Part shown: piece after piece, positions 6,614-8,102 of the stretch
How the letters are laid out: every line of letters starts with the position of its first letter
Numbering within the stretch: position 1 is the stretch's first letter
Assembly: GCA_021780415.1 (NCBI GenBank)
Contig: JAJXYW010000020.1
Span: 1 to 8,102 of the forward strand
Length of the DNA stretch: 8,102 nt
Reading direction: 5' to 3'
From: Acidobacteriota bacterium
GTDB taxonomy: Bacteria > Acidobacteriota > Terriglobia > Terriglobales > Acidobacteriaceae
The notes under the pieces: model-generated
What the model was told of the DNA's origin: nothing
Seen by the model: only the letters and a program-made list of their open reading frames with translations
Database searches by the model: none
Made by a program: the position numbers and the translations under genes

Positions 6614-7891
6614 ATGAGCTTATTTTTTGCGGCAGGGTCGGCGGAGACGGAGATGAGCGGGGCGGAGATTCGGGCGGGGTTGCGGGAGGCCCTGACGAAG
6701 CTGGGCGAGCGGAAACGCGTGCTGGCGGTGCCGCCGGACTTTACACGGTTTCACTCGAAGGCTGGCGAGCTGACGGAGATGGCGTGGGAGTTTTATGGGG
6801 ACCGGTTGGTGGATGTGCTGCCCGCGCTGGGAACGCATACGGGCATGACCGATGAGCAGATTGCGACGATGTTTGGCAAGACGCCGAGGGAGTTGTTCCG
6901 CGTGCACGACTGGCGGAATGACATTGTGACGCTGGGTGAGATTCCGGGGGAGTTCATGCGGGAGGTGAGCGAGGGGAAGCTGGATTACTCGTGGCCGGCG
7001 CAGGTGAATAAGTTGTTGCGGGATGGTGGGCATGATCTGATTTTGTCGGTTGGGCAGGTGGTGCCGCATGAGGTGGTGGGGATGGCCAATGGGAGTAAGA
7101 ATATTTTTATTGGCACGGGTGGGGTGATGGGGATTCATCGCTCACACTTTCTGGGGGCGGTGTATGGCATGGAACGCATGATGGGGAGGGCGGATACTCC
7201 GGTGCGGAGGGTGCTGAACTATGCGAGCGAGCACTTTGGGAAGATGCTGCCGCAGATTGTGTATGTGCAGACGGTGGTGAACAAGAATGCCGCGGGCGAG
7301 CTGGTGATGCGTGGGATGTTTATCGGCGACGACAATGAGTGCTTTGAGCGGGCGGCGGCGCTGAGTTTGCAGTGCAATTTTCTGATGATGGATAGGGAGA
7401 TGAAGAAGGCGGTGGTGTTCCTCGATCCGCATGAGTTTCACTCGACATGGCTGGGGAACAAGAGCGTGTATCGGACGCGGATGGCGCTGGCGGATGGGGC
7501 GGAGTTGATTGTGCTGGCGCCGGGGGTGATGGAGTTTGGTGAAGACAAGACGATCGATATGTTGATTCGGCGGTATGGGTACTGTGGAACTCCGGCGACG
7601 CTGGAGGCGGTGAAGAATGATCCGGAGCTGGCGGCGAATTTGAGTGCGGCGGCGCACTTGATTCATGGGTCAAGCGAAGGGAGATTTACGATTCGGTACT
7701 GCCCGGGGCATTTGACGCGCGAGGAGATTGAGAGCGTGCACTTTGCTTATGGGGACCTGGCGGAGTATTCGGCGAAGTATGACCCGGCGAAGCTGGTGGA
7801 TGGATGGAATGTGGTGGATGGGGAGGAGGTTTTTTATATCTCGAACCCAGGGCTGGGGCTGTGGGCGTATGAGGGGCGGTTTGGAGAGTGA
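6614..7891 (+). CDS. LarA-like nickel-pincer racemase/epimerase family protein (DUF2088)
   Basis: The product has 425 residues, close to the 424 of the lactate racemase LarA from lactobacilli. The residues needed for the nickel-pincer nucleotide (NPN) cofactor are in register with LarA: D42 and R45 (DFTR, like D72/R75), H75 (GTHT, like H108), H152 (PHE, like H174), K162 (GSKN, the lysine that tethers the cofactor, like K184) and H178 (like H200, a nickel ligand). The H152-K162-H178 spacings of 10 and 16 equal those of LarA. It should therefore be a holo-enzyme that racemises or epimerises a 2-hydroxyacid by hydride transfer through NPN. The substrate may be lactate or another hydroxyacid, since the family is varied. 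No larB, larC or larE lies in the window, so the cofactor must be made elsewhere. ATG 6614 has GAGG close upstream; a second ATG at residue 14, with GGAG 6 nt before it, is possible. Confidence 0.87.
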   Translation: MSLFFAAGSAETEMSGAEIRAGLREALTKLGERKRVLAVPPDFTRFHSKAGELTEMAWEFYGDRLVDVLPALGTHTGMTDEQIATMFGKTPRELFRVHDWRNDIVTLGEIPGEFMREVSEGKLDYSWPAQVNKLLRDGGHDLILSVGQVVPHEVVGMANGSKNIFIGTGGVMGIHRSHFLGAVYGMERMMGRADTPVRRVLNYASEHFGKMLPQIVYVQTVVNKNAAGELVMRGMFIGDDNECFERAAALSLQCNFLMMDREMKKAVVFLDPHEFHSTWLGNKSVYRTRMALADGAELIVLAPGVMEFGEDKTIDMLIRRYGYCGTPATLEAVKNDPELAANLSAAAHLIHGSSEGRFTIRYCPGHLTREEIESVHFAYGDLAEYSAKYDPAKLVDGWNVVDGEEVFYISNPGLGLWAYEGRFGE

Positions 7892-7910
7892 GGGGTCGGT
7901 GCAGGGGCGG

Positions 7911-7942
7911 GAAGCAGGTTCCTCGCTGCGGTCGGAATGACA
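7911..7942 (+). repeat. Dispersed intergenic repeat, copy B
   Basis: The segment reads GAAGCAGGTTCCTCGCTGCG then GTCGGAATGACA and is the most complete of three related copies in the window (see 5081-5111 and 5135-5163). It starts 20 bases after the LarA-like stop codon, the usual position for this kind of intergenic repeat. Confidence 0.6.
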
Positions 7943-7950
7943 GACGGAAA

Positions 7951-7974
7951 GGCAAGAACAAAGGCAAGGGCAAG
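7951..7974 (+). repeat. Short GGCAAG direct repeats
   Basis: GGCAAG occurs at 7951-7956, 7963-7968 and 7969-7974, separated by A-rich spacers or directly abutting. The stretch follows repeat copy B without a gap in the non-coding region and looks like slippage-prone spacer DNA. Confidence 0.4.
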
Positions 7975-7986
7975 AGCTAGAGCAAT

Positions 7987-8003
7987 ATTATAGTTACTAT
8001 AAT
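7987..8003. repeat. Perfect 17-bp palindrome overlapping a stop codon
   Basis: ATTATAGT at 7987-7994 and ACTATAAT at 7996-8003 are exact reverse complements around a single T. The palindrome is AT-rich in a GC-rich region and covers the stop codon of the minus-strand gene fragment. It could be an insertion-sequence end or target site, an operator, or a weak terminator stem. Confidence 0.6.
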
Positions 8004-8102
8004 GTGCCGAGGCGGAGCCTGAACCAGGCTTGAGCATCTTCGGCGGTGATGTGTGGCAGCAGGTCTGCAATGGCTTGATCGAGGGCTTCGCGGGTGCGCG
8101 CT
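7997..8102 (-). CDS. C-terminal end of a minus-strand CDS, possibly IS630-type transposase
   Basis: Read on the minus strand, the window edge gives 34 residues, beginning ARTREALDQAIADLL and ending ITAEDAQAWFRLRLGTL, with the stop at 7999-7997. The pattern (R-E-A-L then helix, I-T-x-E-D-A, then WF near the end) resembles the C-terminal tail of IS630-family transposases, which usually end in a WFRHCGY-like sequence; here the last residues differ. The nearby AT-rich palindrome and the TA-rich surroundings fit a TA-targeting element. The body of the gene lies beyond the window, so this call rests on a short stretch. Confidence 0.4.
   Translation of the reverse strand, partial: ARTREALDQAIADLLPHITAEDAQAWFRLRLGTL

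Noticed and set aside
7834..8070. Minus-strand open frame with repeated Leu-Ala residues after the LarA-like gene
   Set aside because: The Leu-Ala run comes from the GGCAAG repeats, and the frame crosses the repeat, the palindrome and the end of the LarA-like gene, so it is not a believable protein.
1..8102. CRISPR arrays, tRNA or rRNA genes
   Set aside because: No regularly spaced repeats and no tRNA-like or rRNA-like stretches were seen on either strand.

Overview
The window is GC-rich, tightly packed bacterial chromosome with nine CDSs or CDS fragments. The gene repertoire, the dispersed intergenic repeats of the GRTTCYTC...TCGGAATGACA type and the codon habits fit an Acidobacteriota genome of the Terriglobus/Granulicella/Edaphobacter kind. 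That assignment is inference; there is no rRNA or other marker gene here.

Layout. 1-768 (+) is the 3' two-thirds of a deoxyhypusine-synthase-like gene, closed by a good rho-independent terminator (806-838). A plus-strand cluster follows. At 905-2188 is a soluble protein with PRC-barrel-like, MgtE-N and CBS domains, that is, the Mg2+-sensing part of an MgtE transporter without its membrane pore. At 2215-3243 is a CgeB-type glycosyltransferase, 26 nt after it and probably co-transcribed. At 3279-3692 is a small PD-(D/E)XK nuclease-fold protein with clearly lower GC and no strand skew, probably an acquired gene. At 3772-5055 is an Nramp-family transporter whose metal-site residues look like the Mg2+-transporting NRMT branch rather than Mn2+/Fe2+ Nramps. 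A convergent gap (5056-5182) with two degenerate repeat copies separates these from a minus-strand pair: a HAD phosphatase (6495-5737) followed by a MutT/NudG-like Nudix hydrolase (5650-5183). Divergent from that pair, 6614-7891 (+) is a LarA-like protein with all nickel-pincer residues in place. The last 200 bases hold another repeat copy, a short GGCAAG-rich stretch, a perfect 17-bp palindrome and the C-terminal end of a minus-strand CDS that may be an IS630-type transposase.

How the parts relate. The most suggestive theme is magnesium: a detached MgtE-type sensor and an NRMT-like carrier lie on the same strand 1.6 kb apart, with a glycosyltransferase and an acquired-looking gene between them. 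A split sensor/carrier Mg2+ module is a hypothesis, not something the sequence proves. The Nudix and HAD enzymes are plausibly housekeeping nucleotide or phosphoester clean-up enzymes. The LarA-like enzyme has no cofactor-biosynthesis genes (larB/C/E) within the window.

The + strand is G-rich over C in most of the window whichever strand is coding, so it is probably the leading replication strand. The 3279-3692 gene breaks this pattern.
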